From NCBI GenBank assembly GCA_004352715.1, contig SCFE01000001.1, positions 4,003,520 to 4,067,519 of the forward strand: a stretch of DNA of 64,000 nucleotides, read 5' to 3'. The position numbers were made by a program, and so were the translations under genes. Of this stretch, positions 44,801 through 53,972 are shown piece by piece. The notes under the pieces were generated by a model that ran no database searches, was not told the origin of the DNA, and saw only the letters and a list, made by a program, of their open reading frames with translations. The first letter of the stretch is position 1; each line of letters opens with the position of its first letter. This stretch comes from Hofstenia miamia (taxonomy: Eukaryota > Xenacoelomorpha > Acoela).

Positions 44801-46899
44801 CTGTTTCTGTGTTTAAATGCTCGAGAGTAGAAATAGATTCAAACCTAATTTAGAGTTTGAGATTAATTGCCAGACCACTCGCACAGAAAATGTGATTTGG
44901 CGTGGTGTTCATTATTTTAATGCACAACTTATTCTGTTAAATTGAACTTTGCATGTAATCGCGGCAAATTTAAACGTTTACATTCTGCAACAGCTAAAAT
45001 CTTGTAACATGAATTAATAATTTTAAACGTTGCAAGCTAAAAACTTATTTATACATTGATATTTTTTGAAAATCCTCGACAAAGGGGTGACTAGTCACCA
45101 TAGTCACCCCTGGATCCGACCTTGCTACAGTATTGTCATCGCTGAAAAACTATAATTTCATACCTATTCATCAAATGATAGTCTTTTGCACTCTTTATAA
45201 CTTCCCCTTTCGCTAGCTGGACCAAGATTCAAGACATGCTCATAGATTTCTTTTGACATCATAGCTGAAGCATTCCGTCCCTTTGCCAGAGTATTGTCGG
45301 GTACCACTTTTTTCGTATACCGGTATTCTTTTTTATTGGAGCTCTCGTGTATCGGTATTTCGTGTATTTGAGAGTCGTGTATTTTCATGTATTTTCGTGT
45401 ATTTAGGAAAACTTATTAAAGCCAGAAAAATTTATTCTTCAAAAGAAATTTGCACTAGGCATTCTAAATTTTTGGGTAAAATTTAGCTGCGTTCATCGCT
45501 GGAGCGAGGCTTACATACCGAAAACATCCGTTCAACGGAACTACTGCTTGCGGGTATGGCCAGAATTTCATAAACAGCATTTTTGAAATCACTGCACATG
45601 GGGGACTGCTCCCAGAATTTTACAATCTCGTCATTTACCAAAGCACCGTCTAAATATGAAAGTAAATAATTATGCTGTGGCTTAGAAGACAAATTGGCGG
45701 CCAGAGATCAACAGCGGCGGTGGAAACTTATTGCGTAATTGCTATGGCTGCTGCCGCCGCTATTGACTAACGCGCGTCATGCATTGTAATTTCCGGCTCA
45801 TGGAGGTAGGATGAATCCTTATAATTTGTTATTAGCTGAGTACAAATTGCCCTCAAATTGTGTAATTGAGGCTCAGCACGAACCCACTGAAATACCGATA
45901 CACGATATCGTGTAGTATACACGATTTTCGTGTAGTATTTTTTATACCGTTACTTTCGTGTATCGTTATCACGAGTTTCGTGTAGATTATCGTGTATCGG
46001 TAATACACGACAATGCTCTTTGCGGTGTTCATTTTATTCAGCGTTTCATTGAATAATATACGCGTTTCTTCCAATTGAATTGCAGATGGGTTGATGCTGA
46101 AAAAAGTTGCTACGCGGCTGGTATGGAGCAATATATACCTAAATAAATCAAATTATTCCTCAAACAAATATTCTATTCCTGTAAGTGCGTGTTGGCTAAC
46201 ATTGAAGAGGTTGTTATTGCATCTTGATTTAATCCCTGCCTAATTAGGGAATTTTTCATGAGCGTAAGGGTATTGGTACCAGACTTGTCAATGAGTCGAC
46301 ATTTCCAATCTCGGCTCATTTAAATTTTGTGTAAGTTTCGTGCTCATTCCGAACTGCGTTTTTTGGTTCTGTACTCGTCCCCAAAAATCAAGGCACGGTT
46401 CCAACACTGTTGATGAGGCATCAAAGAATAGTTATCTTATTTTCTTAATTCATTCATCCCCAGCTCGAATCTATACACAATGTAGTGGTTCATTCGCTTT
46501 CTTATTAATGTTTGACAGAGAAATTGGGCTATTTTCTCAAATTTTTGATTAAAATATTCATAAGAATAAGTTAATTTGATAAAGTATGTAGGATTTATAT
46601 CCGTTTTTTCAGCTTAGTGATCTAAGTCTGGCGAATCTTAAAAATGTTCCAGAAGAAGCTCGCCAACACATTCGCATGCTGATTGATCCAGATCAAAATG
46701 TCCGGCCCGATGCATCTCAACTTTCAAAGGTAATTTATGCTTCATACTTTCGTCTGTCATGTTCTGAGATTAGATAACGTTCTTTCAAGATGTTTGTGCG
46801 CTTACATTACAATTTTTGGATACCTTGCTTCAATGTGATAAAAGTCAAAAGACACACTTTTTCAAGGGTCTCCCAAAAGTGTTGGAGAAAATGCCAAAG
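32051..46899 (+). CDS. SCYL2: SCY1-like pseudokinase 2 (SCYL2/CVAK104), 5' seven exons
   Basis: SCYL2 binds clathrin and AP-2 and acts in TGN/endosome trafficking. Exons: 32051-32215, 36989-37146, 37443-37587, 37636-37785, 39448-39663, 46613-46729, 46774-46899; all GT-AG and phase-consistent, 359 codons with no internal stop. Conserved segments include SLKRGVQQLTRLRHP-like (ALKRGVQQLTRLRHPKLL), EPVFASISNILG, ELKYGLLQV, MIHGNVCPNSIILN, YLAPEYVLS, FYAVFNRGKPLYE, VPEEARQHIRMLI and HFFKGLPKVLEKMPK. The kinase fold is degenerate as in the family: no GxGxxG loop, HGN in place of HRD, GLEY in place of DFG, APE kept. An acceptor-like TTTTAG 13 bp before the ATG suggests an upstream noncoding exon. 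The HEAT-repeat and clathrin-binding C-terminal half is beyond the window apart from a candidate piece at 63932. Confidence 0.95.
33180..33600 (-). mobile_element. LINE reverse transcriptase fragment in SCYL2 intron 1
   Basis: The minus strand reads GFPHGTVLGAILITIYMND, VYQYADDTYL (intact YADD box), KVNIEKTVYNILS and SINYLGFEIDNDLNF, in the order of a non-LTR RT. It is truncated at both ends with several stops. Confidence 0.78.
34823..36200 (-). mobile_element. Tc1-like element nested in hAT, internally deleted
   Basis: The TA-flanked end GTGACATGCAAAAGTATTGG is at 34823; no matching right end was found. The minus-strand transposase includes TTGKEVSKCTISRTLHVTGL, KVIWSDETKIELLGRN (first Asp), then RMDASQYRSILEQNLLKSA fused directly to VIKWLSQSPDLNSIENLW (third, Glu): the segment carrying the second catalytic Asp is deleted. 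An N gap (34983-35231) flanked by (TA)n on both sides lies in its 3' untranslated part. Confidence 0.83.
34983..35231. other. N gap, 249 nt, in an (AT)n tract
   Basis: Bordered on both sides by (AT)n, so the gap most likely hides a longer microsatellite. Confidence 0.95.
36989..37146 (+). CDS. SCYL2: SCYL2 exon 2
   Basis: 52 codons plus two bases, DVSIWIFEKRSVDKM through EHGLEES. It contains the FEKR lysine region and the strongly conserved KRGVQQLTRLRHP. Acceptor TTTAAG, donor GTATGC. Confidence 0.95.
37443..37587 (+). CDS. SCYL2: SCYL2 exon 3
   Basis: Completes an Arg codon, then DSLAFATEPVFASISNILG through ELKYGLLQ. Followed by a 48-nt intron (37588-37635) that is readable but ends in an in-frame TAG. 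Confidence 0.95.
37636..37785 (+). CDS. SCYL2: SCYL2 exon 4
   Basis: 50 codons, VTEALMFVHNDVKMIHGN through NDTPNTAE. It contains HGN (HRD position) and GLEY (DFG position), showing pseudokinase character. Confidence 0.94.
37786..39447 (+). other. SCYL2 intron 4, with (AT)n microsatellite and gap
   Basis: AT-rich intron. (AT)n tracts at about 38709-38760 and 38826-38865 flank a 65-N gap (38761-38825). No transposon or coding motif recognised. Confidence 0.7.
39448..39663 (+). CDS. SCYL2: SCYL2 exon 5
   Basis: 72 codons, PSFPFREWDPDFPLMAKPS through FQKNAIE, with LAPEY and FYAVFNRGKPL. Acceptor TTTTAG, donor GTAAGT. Confidence 0.95.
39822..40475 (+). pseudogene. Mariner-type transposase remnant in SCYL2 intron 5
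   Basis: Plus-strand pieces in changing frames: MEKYRPQQLVQIVQLYYENQ (N-terminus), then after a deletion a DEAQFWFNGYAKLP-like block (first acid), CFVNDERYRAMVTDFLVP, NTARVTMDLLGHHFGQQ, WDFFLWGYVKTKVYVDKPAT (third-acid region) and IEALEANIERVIREIPVASL. This matches the family common in arthropods that carries FLWGYVK and PATIEALEANI. There are multiple frameshifts, stops and an internal deletion. It begins only about 150 bp after exon 5. Confidence 0.85.
41099..41446 (+). CDS. Unidentified ORF, coding-like, about 115 codons
   Basis: An open frame from the stop at about 41097 reads GLIKKAYKFSKQELSRLRV, YCGLSDPLLIPRLYK, LSPGVPALFWKPVVLDQCPA and CGNIKCKQ before a stop at 41444-41446. The composition (many charged residues, a CPxCGNIKC cluster that could bind zinc) looks protein-like, not random AT-rich DNA. 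I do not recognise the family. It could be an intron-borne pseudogene fragment or the body of an unknown element. It lies in SCYL2 intron 5 on the same strand. Confidence 0.3.
41723..45121 (-). mobile_element. hAT (ZMYM1-like/Tip100-type) element
   Basis: Ends CAGGCGCGGATCCAGG and complement GGTCGGATCCAGGGG, flanked by TTCCTACA (41715-41722) and TTGCTACA (45122-45129), a 7/8 target duplication. The GCGGATCCAGG terminus is typical of hATs encoding ZMYM1-like transposases, and such a transposase remnant lies on the minus strand at 42170-43700. A gap (41846-41958) in an (AT)n tract is inside. The C-terminal dimerisation domain is not found. Confidence 0.82.
42170..43700 (-). pseudogene. ZMYM1-like hAT transposase remnant
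   Basis: Starts near 43471: MRENWKSLTDSDKIRHTDN, YLTFQWKWLEQYKWLAYSS and CLTWLLFLNANEKKALGAL form the TTF-type zinc-finger region. Further on, SRNRLVLSICLRILDLV, AYDTTASMS (the GYDGAASMSG motif, degraded), KGVQSEILKLSQDANYKGN, CLHSLNLVIFHACEIAPVVN and MMDSCVELFLFL follow the DUF4371/hAT core order. Many stops. Confidence 0.8.
45287..46017 (-). mobile_element. Short hAT element with CGTGTAT subterminal repeats
   Basis: Ends AGAGTATTGTCG and complement AGAGCATTGTCG; both flanks carry CTTTGC (45281-45286 and 46018-46023). Both termini are packed with TCGTGTAT/ATACACGA motifs, more than ten in total. The minus strand keeps a hAT dimerisation domain fragment (AVYEILAIPASSSSVERMFS, 45692-45483). 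About 730 bp, non-autonomous. Confidence 0.8.
46613..46729 (+). CDS. SCYL2: SCYL2 exon 6
   Basis: 39 codons, LSDLSLANLKNVPEEARQHI through RPDASQLSK. It ends the pseudokinase domain. It is separated from exon 7 by a 44-nt intron. Confidence 0.93.
46774..46899 (+). CDS. SCYL2: SCYL2 exon 7
   Basis: 42 codons, ITFFQDVCALTLQFLDTLLQ through KGLPKVLEKMPK, the start of the helical-repeat region. Acceptor ATTAG, donor GTTTGT. Confidence 0.93.
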
Positions 46900-47242
46900 G
46901 TTTGTAAATTTATTCATTGCTATTTCTAATAATTTTTTTCCATATACAATTTTCAATTTTGGTATTATCATCGCTGTTCCCTATTATTAGAAAGTAACTT
47001 TATTAGCGGCATTTAGATTTTCGAATGCATTAAATTTGTAAATAAAAGTAAATGGTTGCTTGCCTTTAGAACCAACGACCAAATCACGACAATGTCTCAT
47101 TGAATACTAGTGTTCGTGCTTTTAATAGGCAGACTTTAAAAGGCATCTGAGAAAGCATAGTAACTTTGATCATATCTGCACTGACTTTTACATTGCGACT
47201 TTCATGAATACTGTGAGCAAAACTTTTAATCGATTTTCTTAA
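46900..47242. other. Start of putative SCYL2 intron 7, nothing recognised
   Basis: AT-rich sequence between SCYL2 exon 7 and the first piggyBac element. No further SCYL2 exon identified. Confidence 0.45.
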
Positions 47243-49293
47243 CTCTTAAATGGCCAACATATTTTTGTTACATATGTGGGCACCTTGTGTCCAAATTGGA
47301 TCCCAATTGAAATGCAAGAAAAAATGTAGATTATTTATTGCAGCTATTGCATGCCCACACAAGAATGACATTCATTACAAATCAGCTTTGTTTTCTTGTC
47401 TGATTTTCGGTCTTTACACATTACACATCGACCAAGTTTTCTGTCTGATGCTGTTGCATTACTCTAAAGGGCATTATTGCAATTCTATAAATCAATATAA
47501 CATCTAGGAAACATGTTTGTATCAAAATCATAACATTTACTAACTTTAGCCATCCTTACACCAATGGCTTCCATGCATTCTTTTATATTCTGTTGTAATG
47601 TCTTGCATTTTTCACATCTTGCTTATGCATGTGGGAAAATCATATCCAATGCCAATGCTTTTATATAATTCATCCTATTGAACTTCTTTGGCTTTATCGC
47701 ACGAACCTAAACAGTTGGACCATTCAACTAGCAGCTCACATAAATCATGTCCATGAAAATACGAAATGGATATCTAGAACAAATCATAAAATCAAATACA
47801 TTTATATTTGGATTTACCGAGTAGTTCCTCGTCCACAACTTTATTCTTGAGTGATTTGATCTCCAGTGTCAACGCCACGTTTTCCATTATTGTAATCAAT
47901 TACAATTTGTGGTTTTTTGTCAGGACTATCACTCATATCGCTTCCATGATGCTGTGTGGATAACAAACGACGTTCCGCTTTGATTTCACAGGGTGATATC
48001 TTTTTGGAAAGCAAATCGTGAAGAAAATGCATTACTTTTCCGCTGAAGTTGCTTAGGAATATATCTCTTGTTTCACCTCATAGTTCCTATCATTGTTAGA
48101 CCACAACTGAGTAAAGCTTTAGCAGCTAGAATGAGAGTTATTTTTTTAGTAATTAAAATTTTACTTTCATAACTTGTAAAAAAACTCTGTTACTACTGCT
48201 CGATTGCTGTTCTCTAACTCTTTTACCATGTCCATCACAACACGATGGCCCAGGTTCTTTCCTGGCTTGCTATTGATTGCCTTTCCTAAATATCAAATTT
48301 GAAAAAATATATTTTTTTCTTAAAATTACCTGTATATATTTGATAATTGAAGATGCATGAAGTGTTTACATCTGCTGCAACCCAAACTTTAATTTTATAT
48401 CGTCCTGGTTTTGATTTGATGTATTGTCTGAATTTACATCCTCCTCGAAACCTACATAGACGTTCATCAACTGTCACTGTCTCATATGGCTGGAAATGTT
48501 TTTGCAAAAACTGGTGAACAAATCATACATTTCCCGAACACGGGCAAGTTTATCATCTTTGAGTCTTTTCTCACCAGTGCACTTATCATCACACTTGATG
48601 AATCTAAAAATTTCTTGAAAGCGTTTCCTACTCATTGCTGCAACAAAAATGGGCCTTCTAAAAGACTTTTTCTTCTCACCAAAGATCATTGATTGCCTTT
48701 TTTCTTGACCTTAGAACACCTGCAAGAATAAGAAATCCAATGAAGCAGTATATTTCTTGGGATGAAATATTTTCCCATATTGTAGAGACTGAACATGCAT
48801 ATCTATTGGTGTACTGAACAATCAGCTCAGCTATTTCCATTGTAAGAAAAATCTAAATGAATCAAACTCAGTTTTCACATGTTTTGATGAAGAAGTGAGT
48901 CCAGGAACACAATTAAAGATATTAAGAGATAGTCTCCTACCTTTATTGGATTAATGTGAAGTACAAATATTGCCATCACAGAAATCATTTCCATGTCATT
49001 GCTAGACACACTATCATCTGAAAACACATTGCTGTCAGATTCATCATCCTCACTTGGTGATTGATGGGACATGAACATATCACTCTCTACACTTGAACCA
49101 CTATCACTAGATGAGGCATTTGAATGTTCTCCAAGAAGCATCATTTTCATATCTTCAATAGACATTTTTTGTTAAATGTAATCTAAAACAGTAAACAAAA
49201 TAAAAATGCGTTTTAAATTTTTGAAGAAAATTATTAACATAATATAAAAACAAACAAGAATATATAATACAATTATATAGTGCCATTTAAGGG
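47243..49293 (-). mobile_element. piggyBac element C (full-length but broken)
   Basis: TTAA target sites at 47239-47242 and 49294-49297. Ends CTCTTAAATGGCC and complement CCCTTAAATGGCA. The minus-strand transposase begins MSIEDMKMMLLGEHSNASSS (acidic, Ser-rich N-terminus, 49165), then RRPIFVAAMSRKRFQEIFRF, RLKDDKLARVREMYDLF, YETVTVDERLCRFRGGCKFR (catalytic Asp region), KPGRYKIKVWVAADVNT, and a distal RCVMCKDRKSDKKTKLICNE cysteine-rich domain near 47350-47420. The reading frame is interrupted several times. It is a different subfamily from the pair at 52-58 kb. Confidence 0.88.
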
Positions 49294-49317
49294 TTAAAGG
49301 AGAAAAATTATACAATA

Positions 49318-49690
49318 CTAAAGCAGTTTGTTTATTAGTGCTTCTTTTATAACAACCAACAAGTCAACTGCGTCCCCCTTTTGTTGGCTTCTGTCGAATG
49401 TCACAACTGTTAATGTAATTGGAAGATGTCGTTCAGCTTCAGCCTCTGATGCTGGAGGACATATATTTTCAAAGCAATTTGCCAACAATAGGAAATTTTT
49501 ATCAAGTTCAATCAAATCCTTTCCATAATCAACCAGATAGGCTTCGAACTCCTGCGTGATTTTTAATCTACTTCTTTATGAAAATGCGAAGCTTCAGTAC
49601 TCGGCATGTTGTGCATCTGATCAAATGAATCATTGCTGTTAACAACTGCCGTGGTGCTATCAGAAACAACATTTGTTTGCCCGACTTAGT
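49318..49690 (-). CDS. Unidentified coding-like fragment
   Basis: The minus strand reads VVSDSTTAVVNSNDSFDQMH, FHKEVD, a stop, then in another frame EFEAYLVDYGKDLIELDKNF, LLLANCFENICPPASEAEAE, RHLPITLTVVTFDRSQQKGD and VIKEALINKLL before TAG at 49318. The GC content and amino-acid pattern look like real protein, but no family is recognised. It lies just outside piggyBac element C. It could be a pseudogene or part of another transposon. Confidence 0.3.
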
Positions 49691-49767
49691 AGCATAAAAG
49701 TGATTTTGTGATATGGATCTGAAGTTAAGAAATGCATTTTTTTCAGGATTGGGTCGAATATCGTATC

Positions 49768-49798
49768 CAGTATATATATATATATATATATATACTCA
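49768..49798. repeat. (AT)n microsatellite
   Basis: About 28 bp of pure AT within intron 7. Confidence 0.9.
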
Positions 49799-49871
49799 GT
49801 AGATGTCTAAAATTCATCTTATTGAGGGCTGATCACTCAGGTTAACGTATTAAAACGTGTCATTTGCTCGC

Positions 49872-50200
49872 TTAGTAAGAAACCATTGAATTCGTGGCAC
49901 AACAGCAACACAGTTCTTTATCAAAGTGTTTAATGCTTAAGTGACTAAGCAAACAAATGACACTTTTTCTCGACAGAGGTGTTTTTAGTATTGATATTAA
50001 TTCTTTGAAAATCGCTATTGAATCGGTGCCGGCTGACTGGTTTCCAATATTTCGACCCAACCTGACCTTTGGCAACGTCGGACGCAACACGGATATTGAC
50101 TGTATACCACTGGGGTCTAAGTGTTTTATTGACATACCTTGCCTGTTTTTCAAAATACAGATTGTATGCTGTCATTTTGAAACAACAACATTAGTCTTCT
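49872..50200 (-). other. Unidentified coding-like fragment
   Basis: Locally GC-richer stretch open in two minus-strand frames. One reads MKNRQGMSIKHLDPSGIQSI, the other MTAYNLYFEKQARYVNKTLR. Neither has a motif I can assign, and the real frame is unclear. Confidence 0.2.
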
Positions 50201-50649
50201 GATAACAATCCTTCAATTTACTTAAATACTTCAAATATCGTTTTTAATCTTCCATTAAAATACATTATATTGTAAACTATCGGTATCAGTTATATTGCTT
50301 GTATCATTTGGCTAGCATTTGTTTCGCATAGAGCTGTTTTAAGCCACCATCGGTACATCTCGTGTCGCATCTCTATACACCCGCAATCCATGCTTTACCC
50401 ATCGAGATAATTCCAAAAGCTCTTTGTCTTAATAATATATAGGTTCTATACTGTTTGATGATATAATTTCCGCAATTGTACATATAACTGTTTTCCTTTC
50501 AGAATTGATAATGGAATTTGTTCATTAAAAAGTACAGTTGTTTAGCCCTCAAGTGCATGTATTATTTTACTGACGTTACTGCATGAAATGGGTTACATAA
50601 AAATTTAGTCATTTGCTTAAAATCTCAAGTATTTGTTGCAAGTTTTAGT

Positions 50650-50990
50650 TTAAATACTTATAAACAAATGAAAACAGGGTTCAAGACTGATCCAGTTTTA
50701 AAAATCTTTTGTTCCCATACACATAGGTTGCTTTTTGATGGTACTTCTTTTCCGAACCTTGCAGCGAAAGCTTCTGTAATGCTTGCCATAGTCAGGTTAT
50801 TACGCGATCTTTCATGAACCCACACTGAAGTTACCAGCGGTTTTTCAATCGTATAATCACTTGTATCGATCATTATCGTAAAATAGTAATAGTAAAAACC
50901 TCATTACTTAATAATTCGCTCCATTTCTTTGACCAACATTGCCCCAGAACATTCTGAACTGTAGTGTTCTGAGACTTATGGGCCACCCTG
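50650..50990 (-). mobile_element. Mariner-type element, 5' end only
   Basis: Terminus (complement) CAGGGTGGCCCATAAGTCTC next to TA at 50991-50992. The minus strand then encodes the N-terminal HTH of a transposase: VTSVWVHERSRNNLTMASI, then EAFAARFGKEVPSKSNLCVW, ending TGSVLNP before truncation near 50670. Confidence 0.68.
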
Positions 50991-51493
50991 TACAATTCTA
51001 ATTGGATTCATATGGACATTTTGAGAGAATGCCCATCCTCTTTGACCATTGTTCTGCAGATTCTTACAAAATGTAAACTTGAGTTGCCCACAGGTAACAT
51101 TAAACGGATATTCATTCTGCTATTGTAATAAGTATCTTATGTGATTATAGTGCTTGCGCTATTATAATTTGCTCCATTGTACAAGCTTCAGAGCATCTCA
51201 TGGCACAAGGAGTGATCATTTGTTGGAATTGCGTGAAGTACCATTTATATTTTCAAGAACCAACTCTGATAAAAACAATAATACAAATGTTATCTCATTT
51301 TGTCTTTTTCATTCGAGTTCTCTTTTCAATTCAAAAACTTTCGATTTTGCTCATCTTCGTTTCAATGTTTTCCAGTCTTTCCCACATAGATAATGAATTA
51401 TTATTATTGTTAGCTTCAAAAATATCTTCATTTGCTTTTCTCTTTAATATAAATTCTACCTCTATTATGTTGAAAGAACAATTAGGATAAATT

Positions 51494-51640
51494 GTTTAAT
51501 TGGCTCTCATTTTGGAACAGTGTTGATAATTTCCACAAAATTTCCTCAAATAGTCTATTGAATATGCTATTTTGTTTGCAATCTGAATTTTTGAAATCAA
51601 TGAACTAATACTTTCGCTATGACTTTTGTGACATAATCGG
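51494..51640 (+). repeat. Inverted partner of mariner 5' leader at 59.64-59.77 kb
   Basis: TTTAATTGGCTCTCATTTTG and following bases match the reverse complement of 59636-59770 with few mismatches over about 130 bp. It is a second, truncated copy of the leader of the mariner at 59300-59803. Confidence 0.72.
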
Positions 51641-52326
51641 CGTTAATCTACATAGAAGGCGATGAAGAAGAAAAAGAAAAACTAAAAAACTTTGATTTAT
51701 TTATTTTGATTACCTTGGTTTTGTTTTTATATCAATTAGAACTTTTTGTAAACTAAGATATAATACGGAAAATGCCTGTCGGTAAAAGTTTTGGCAAAAG
51801 GATTCAACTGAAAACGCATAGCTAATTAATAGCCATTAATAACACGTTGCTTAGAAATCAACAGACGAGTTTTATAATTAAAGAAAAAATTGTTAACGAA
51901 AAAATAGCTACATGTTGTTTGTTGTAAAATTTTGATATAAATATGATGTGTGAAAACAAAGAAGTTGATGAAATTAAAGCATTCGGGTTTCTCTTTAATT
52001 TGTATCAGGTTTTTGACTATTATATTAATGGAAAGCTAAACGTTCGGGCACATGAGTAGCTATTCAGGAACTCTCACCGCGCACTAAATCGGCCGGTTGG
52101 GAGGCATCATTAAAACGGTAAATAGATTTCAGCTTTAACCTCAGCTTTACCTTTGCACCCTGTCTAGAGAAAGTGTGTCCTTAGGTTAGGTTACGTATCG
52201 GAGTTTTTATTTCATTTAGCTTCCCTATCTAGTCGACTCACTTTAATAAGAAATGCCTTTAAACAGCTGGATAGCTGAGCGGAAGTTAACCTGTTGCTTT
52301 AGATCCAAATTCTTTATCGGTATTAA

Positions 52327-53972
52327 CCCATTAATGCCCAAATGACCATGAAAGGAATTTTTTTTAATATTTTTGTAATAGAACAAGTAAATGGACTCTT
52401 ACTAATAGAAAAAACTAAGCCATTTAAAATTTATCAAAATTTAATTTGAAGTAAGTTCATGGTAGATGCATCTACCAATGGGTATTCTAACTGCTTTTTT
52501 GTCAAATTTACATAATGAGAAAACTAACCAGTATTATTTGATATAGCAATTTATATAATAATATATTTACTTAACATATAAAATAATATTCAAAAAACAA
52601 TAGAAAATATCTATTGGTGATATTTCAAAAAACATTGAGGATGAATATAAACATTGCATTTGAAGCACCAATACATACTTTTTCCTTTGCATAAGCGGCA
52701 ACGAGGCCCTTTATTACCTGTAACTTTAATCATATGGTCAACATTGTCTATGCATATAATATCAGCAGTCGATTGTTTGGGCTAGAGATGACCCCCTACA
52801 GCAATTACTTGTCCAAATTTTCTAAGCAGGAATATGGAAATTTTTCCAATGAAATCTAAAAGTGGTAAAGATTCTCCACTGATGCTTTTATAAAATATCC
52901 AAGGTTTTACAGCTGAAGCATTCACTGTCTAGGCAAACAAGGGCCACCACCACTTCTTGGATCTAATCCTGACTTGATAAGTAGAAACGCTTTGATCATG
53001 AAGATCAAGACCTGCCATAAATTTACAATACTGCTTTATGCTGTTCGGCTGGGAAATGCTTATTTTCTTTTTATCAGAGGCAGAGTACCTTTCTCTCATA
53101 GATATTGATTCTGTTTTGTACAAATTAGATGCAATGTAAACAGTATGATTATCCTCCCATCTACATAAAACAATTTTTTTGGTGAATGCTGAACTGAAGT
53201 ATCCTCTTTTGCTCTTTGCCATAAACTTTTTATTTGGCAAAGGTGCATTCCACATTCAGTTTTCTCTTACAGTTCCAGTAAAGCCAATGCCATGGTCAGA
53301 AAGATAATCTATCAATTCAAATGAGGTGAATAAATATGGCAATTATTATGTATTAAGGAANAGTTTTCTTTTACATTTCCAGTAAAGACAATGCCCTGGT
53401 CAGAAAGACAATCTATCAATTCAAATGAGGTGAATAAATATGGCATTTATTATGGATTAAGGAAAGAGATACCTTTGTTTACATTTTGGCTCTAAAAATT
53501 TAGACTTTTCTAATACATCCTCAATACTGGCTTTTGATTTTAATACTCTGCCAGGTAAATTATCCATATTTCCTACAATATCATCATCACTTGGCAAATC
53601 ATCAATGTCTGCATCAGCATCTTGCCTTCTATGGGCGGTTCTATGATTACTGTTTGGGATGTAGGAAACTCATCATCGTCTTCATCATCAATTTCAAAAA
53701 ACTCAACGACTTCAACAAATTCTAGTCTTCTAAGCATAGAGTTATAAAAAAGTTTTGGATAACAAAATAATTCTAACAAATAGTTTTTCTTCAATTTTAC
53801 ATATTTTTATTAAAAAATTATATTTACCATGTAAATGCCCAGTGGTAGATATATCTACCACCAGTATTAAACCCAATGCCAACTCAAAAATAAATACTAT
53901 TTTGTAATAAATATATTACTATGGAATTCTCACATATATAAGCTATTGATAATGATTAATATATATAATTTT
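52327..53972 (-). mobile_element. piggyBac element A, internally deleted, 3' side lost in gap
   Basis: TTAA at 52323-52326, then CCCATTAATGCCCAAATGAC. It is nearly identical to element B (56811-58613) over its whole visible length, including the same loss of the catalytic core: an acidic N-terminal region (EIDDEDDDEFPTSQTVIIEP) is followed directly by MWNAPLPNKKFMAKSKRGYF, FMAGLDLHDQSVSTY and RSKKWWWPLF, then a cysteine-rich RCRLCKGKSMYWC domain. It carries an extra tandem copy of about 105 bp at 53255-53465 joined at a single N (53361). It runs into the 1,000-N gap before its other end. Confidence 0.88.
53255..53465. repeat. Tandem ~105-bp duplication with N at the joint
   Basis: Two diverged copies (starting CAGTTTTCTCTTACAGTTCC and AGTTTTCTTTTACATTTCC) meet at the N at 53361. 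Element B has only one copy. This is an assembly join or a true tandem duplication. Confidence 0.75.

Larger units (their letters stand above)
41518..46131 (-). pseudogene. KRBA2/integrase-like gene broken by two hAT insertions
   Basis: Minus-strand pieces join across two insertions: 46131-46018 (SINPSAIQLEETRILFNETL), 45286-45130 (MSKEIYEHVLNL, ERGSYKECKRLSFDE) and 41714-41518 (FVFANELFNVIHSIHVSKGHG in one frame, YEKLANITIEQIELHRNVCE in another). The last part has the H..H and C..C spacing of an HHCC integrase zinc-binding domain, and the order resembles KRBA2-like genes derived from retroelement integrases. The catalytic integrase core is not seen. Frameshifts and a TAG after LSFDE make it dead. 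Family assignment is from motif memory only. Confidence 0.42.
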
